Of a stretch of 62,121 bases of DNA, positions 59,965-62,121 are shown piece by piece. The stretch is from Pseudomonadota bacterium (GTDB lineage Bacteria > Pseudomonadota > Gammaproteobacteria > Burkholderiales > JAKAFK01): contig JAJYKK010000012.1 in the NCBI GenBank assembly GCA_021788645.1, positions 1-62,121 on the forward strand, written 5' to 3'. Made by a program: the position numbers and the translations under genes. Position 1 is the stretch's first letter, and the number at the start of each line of letters is the position of its first letter. The notes below the pieces were generated by a model. It had not been told where the DNA came from and ran no database searches. It saw only the letters and a list, made by a program, of their open reading frames with translations.

Positions 59965-61755
59965 CTATAGGCTGGCGGTTTCTTGCAGGTAGACGGTGAC
60001 CCGTTCGCCGGGGTGCAGCACGTGGTGCGATGAAAAATCGTTCCAGCGCTGCAATTGATTGAGGGCCACATTGAAGCGGCGGGCGATCAGCCCAAGGGTG
60101 TCGCCCGAGCGGACGGTGTAGCGGGTGCGCGCGCCGGGCGCGTGCCGATCCAGCATGGCGACGCCTTCGTGGCGGGCGGTCCGGATGACCAGGCGTTGAC
60201 CCGGTTTCAGGTCGTCATGCCGAATGCCGTTCCACGCCCGAAGCTCGGAGACGCTGACCCGATAGCGCTGGGCGAGGCTGTAGAGGGTGTCGCCCAAGCG
60301 GACGGTATAGTGGGTTGCTGTGCGCAGGATGCGGCGATCCAGCAGGGCGAGGCTTTCGTGGTTGGCGGTCCGGATGACCAGCCGCTGACCGGCCCGCAGG
60401 TCGCCATGTCGGATGCCGTTCCACGCCCGAAGCTTCGAGACGCTGACGCGGTAGCGTTGGGCAAGGCTGTACAGGGTATCGCCGCGTCGTACGATATGGG
60501 TGGCTCCGGAGGTCCGGACCGGAACATAGTTGGCTGCCAGCAGTGCGCCCTGCTGGGCGTGATCGCGCGGCACGAGGAGCGTCTTTCCGACCCGCAGGAT
60601 CCGGTCCCGCGGCGAGACGCCGTTCACGGCCCGCAACGCCGCGGGCGTCATGCGGAAGTCGCGGGCTACGCGGACGACTGGTTCGTTGCGAGGCATGTGG
60701 AACACGGCCCATTTGGACAGGGGCTTGTCGTAGGACGCCAGATTGGCCTTGAAGACAGCGACCTGGTCGACTGGCAGCAGAATCGTCGGCGGGTCGGCGC
60801 GGCCGTGCGCATCACGGATGACGGGGCGATTGTACGCGGGGTTGAGCGCCTCGAACTGGTGCACGGAGATCTCTGCCAATTTGGCCGCGAGCTTGATGTC
60901 GATGCGCCGCTGCAGCGCAACGTGGGAAAAATAGGGCTTGTTGGGGATGGATTGCAGTGTGATCCCGTATTTTGCCGGATCCATGACGATGTTCTTGACG
61001 GCCAGCAGGCGCGGCACGTAATTCCGGGTCTGCTCCGGCAAAGGAAGCGATTCGTAGTTGGTGGGCCGGCCGCGCGCCCGGTTGTGGGCGATGGCCCGGG
61101 CGACCGCGCCTTCGCCCGCATTGTAGGCTGCCAGGGCAAGCTTCCAGTTGCCAAACATCGTGTGGAGTTGCTGCAGGTAGTTCAACGCGGCATCGGTCGC
61201 GGCCCGGATGTCTCGGCGTCCGTCGTACCACCAGTTCTGGTGGAGCCCGAAGTTGCGTCCCGTCTGCGGGACGAACTGCCAGATGCCGGAAGCCTGGGCA
61301 GGAGACAATGCCCGTGGATTGTAAGCGCTCTCGATCATCGGAAGGAGCGCGATTTCGCTGGGCATGCCGCGCGCTTCCACTTCCTTCACCACGTAGTAGA
61401 GGTAGAGCTTGCTGCGCTGCACCATGCGCTGAACGTACGCCGGGCGGTTTTCATACCACGCCTCGTTTTCATGCAGACGGGCGATGTCGGTGGTCGACGA
61501 CATCCGGAAGCCGGCGCGGATGCGCGCCCACAGATCTTCCGGTACGGCATCCGCCGTCGCCGCGGGAGGAACGCTCGTCGCCTGGGAGTCCGGTGCTGCC
61601 GCGGTGGCCGGGGTGTTCACGGGCGAAGCGGCGGCGGCTTGTGCCGGGGCGAGTGGTGCCGCGCCCGCGGTCCCCGGGCGTTGCACGGGCGCCACTGCGC
61701 ACGCGCTGAGTCCGGAGACGACGACAAGCAAAAGAATGAATCTGGAATAGCTCAT
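59965..61755 (-). CDS. mltD: Membrane-bound lytic murein transglycosylase D, LysM repeats
   Basis: MltD cleaves peptidoglycan glycosidic bonds. The 596-residue product has a lipobox SGLSAC (Cys19), a Pro/Ala-rich tether, an SLT domain with catalytic E142 (LLPMIESAYNP) and ASGIWQFVPQTGRNFG, and LYAYNAGEG-like features (AYNAGEGAVARAI). At the C-terminus three LysM repeats follow a degenerate fourth (RVARDFRMTPAALRAVNGV). The first two LysM copies are nearly identical in DNA, with a 189-base period. Confidence 0.94.
   Translation of the reverse strand: MSYSRFILLLVVVSGLSACAVAPVQRPGTAGAAPLAPAQAAAASPVNTPATAAAPDSQATSVPPAATADAVPEDLWARIRAGFRMSSTTDIARLHENEAWYENRPAYVQRMVQRSKLYLYYVVKEVEARGMPSEIALLPMIESAYNPRALSPAQASGIWQFVPQTGRNFGLHQNWWYDGRRDIRAATDAALNYLQQLHTMFGNWKLALAAYNAGEGAVARAIAHNRARGRPTNYESLPLPEQTRNYVPRLLAVKNIVMDPAKYGITLQSIPNKPYFSHVALQRRIDIKLAAKLAEISVHQFEALNPAYNRPVIRDAHGRADPPTILLPVDQVAVFKANLASYDKPLSKWAVFHMPRNEPVVRVARDFRMTPAALRAVNGVSPRDRILRVGKTLLVPRDHAQQGALLAANYVPVRTSGATHIVRRGDTLYSLAQRYRVSVSKLRAWNGIRHGDLRAGQRLVIRTANHESLALLDRRILRTATHYTVRLGDTLYSLAQRYRVSVSELRAWNGIRHDDLKPGQRLVIRTARHEGVAMLDRHAPGARTRYTVRSGDTLGLIARRFNVALNQLQRWNDFSSHHVLHPGERVTVYLQETASL
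60175..60494 (-). repeat. 189-bp tandem duplication within mltD LysM region
   Basis: The words GGCGGTCCGGATGACCAG (60175 and 60364) and ATGCCGTTCCACGCCCGAAG (60224 and 60413) recur 189 bases (63 codons) apart, and the DNA between them is closely similar. Each unit encodes one LysM repeat (TLYSLAQRYRVSVSxLRAWN). Confidence 0.85.
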
Positions 61756-62071
61756 GCCAATATCATGCTTATGATTACATGGACTGAGTTTGGCCTAAAG
61801 TATAGGTGTCCGCCTCCTCCTCCGTCCATTTCATTTTGTTCATGTTTTTGCGTTGTGGCGGTCGTCGGGGTCACGATGGGCGCATGGATCCTCGTCCGGC
61901 GTGGATCTTTGGCGCCTGCCCCTGCGGAGAAGGTCTGATCTTACGGAGTTACCCTGCCGCCGTCAAGGAATTGTGACCGCCGCCATGCCGGTCGTTTAGC
62001 GTGAAAGAGACCATGCCCAGGGCGAGCGAGGGCCTGACCAGCAAAGATCATGTTTTTGCGCGAGCTGCCGC
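61756..62071. other. Region upstream of mltD
   Basis: No complete gene is supported. It holds the candidate mltD promoter at 61799-61828 and otherwise nothing clear. Confidence 0.5.
61799..61828 (-). promoter_or_regulatory. Candidate promoter of mltD
   Basis: On the minus strand TGGACG (61828-61823), an 18-base spacer and TATACT (61804-61799) lie about 44 bases before the mltD ATG. Confidence 0.4.
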
Positions 62072-62121
62072 TTAGAGCGCTGGGGCAATGAAGCCGAACT
62101 TGGTCAGGGCCTTAATCCAGC
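62072..62121 (-). CDS. Possible C-terminal fragment of a gene entering from the right
   Basis: The minus strand from the window edge reads WIKALTKFGFIAPAL and then a TAA stop. The composition is protein-like, but 15 codons are too few to identify a family. Confidence 0.25.
   Translation of the reverse strand, partial: WIKALTKFGFIAPAL

Noticed and set aside
60055-61938. A 627-codon plus-strand frame opposite mltD
   Set aside because: MltD motifs (lipobox, SLT glutamate, LysM) are on the minus strand; the plus frame shows none.

Overview
The window is 62 kb of GC-rich, gene-dense bacterial chromosome. Gene order places it in the Gammaproteobacteria. Three blocks match the E. coli arrangement: ndk-rlmN-pilF-rodZ-ispG-hisS-yfgM-bamB-der; hfq-hflX-hflK-hflC-(DUF2065)-purA-rnr-rlmB followed by rpsF-priB-rpsR-rplI-dnaB-alr; and tig-clpP-clpX-lon-hupB-ppiD. 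HisZ implies a short-form HisG histidine pathway, and an hpnCDE cluster makes squalene, normally for hopanoids. Together these suggest an environmental gammaproteobacterium; an acidophilic sulfur oxidiser of the Acidiferrobacter type is only a guess. I see no insertion sequence, phage, integrase or CRISPR array.

Layout. 1-9015: nucleotide, rRNA/tRNA-modification, isoprenoid and outer-membrane assembly genes, all on +. 9016-18833: hfq to rlmB on +, with an antisense tRNA-Leu(CAG) between purA and rnr. 18834-23270: a small accessory stretch with an orphan PhnD-like binding protein, a DUF2934 protein, a frameshifted transglutaminase-like pseudogene, a quinone oxidoreductase and a divergent LysR regulator. 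23400-29068: ribosomal S6/PriB/S18/L9, then dnaB, alr and radA. 29069-34715: a Ser/Thr phospho-signalling island. 34733-38550 (-): squalene synthesis (hpnC-hpnD-hpnE) and a YciK-like reductase. 38785-47925: tRNA-Leu(UAG), trigger factor, ClpP, ClpX, Lon, HU, tRNA-Val, tRNA-Asp and PpiD. 48415-55998: fabI (-) and a divergent yejABEF-type oligopeptide transporter. 56015-61755 (-): CHASE2 adenylate cyclase, M48 metalloprotease, SH3 protein and a LysM lytic transglycosylase.

The least ordinary part is the signalling island. Two PP2C phosphatase plus tandem-FHA gene pairs flank a divergent operon of a membrane Ser/Thr kinase with a C-terminal PEGA domain and a small TssQ-like lipoprotein. These are the parts of a threonine-phosphorylation circuit like the one that controls type VI secretion, but no secretion genes are in the window. 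Other points of interest are a probable CUG start in yejE, a probable leaderless yejA whose product may be anchored at both ends, similar palindromes at the rpsF and fabI promoters, an S6:S18-type leader, a textbook heat-shock promoter before lon, a solitary type I-E-like CRISPR repeat, and a 189-bp internal duplication in mltD.
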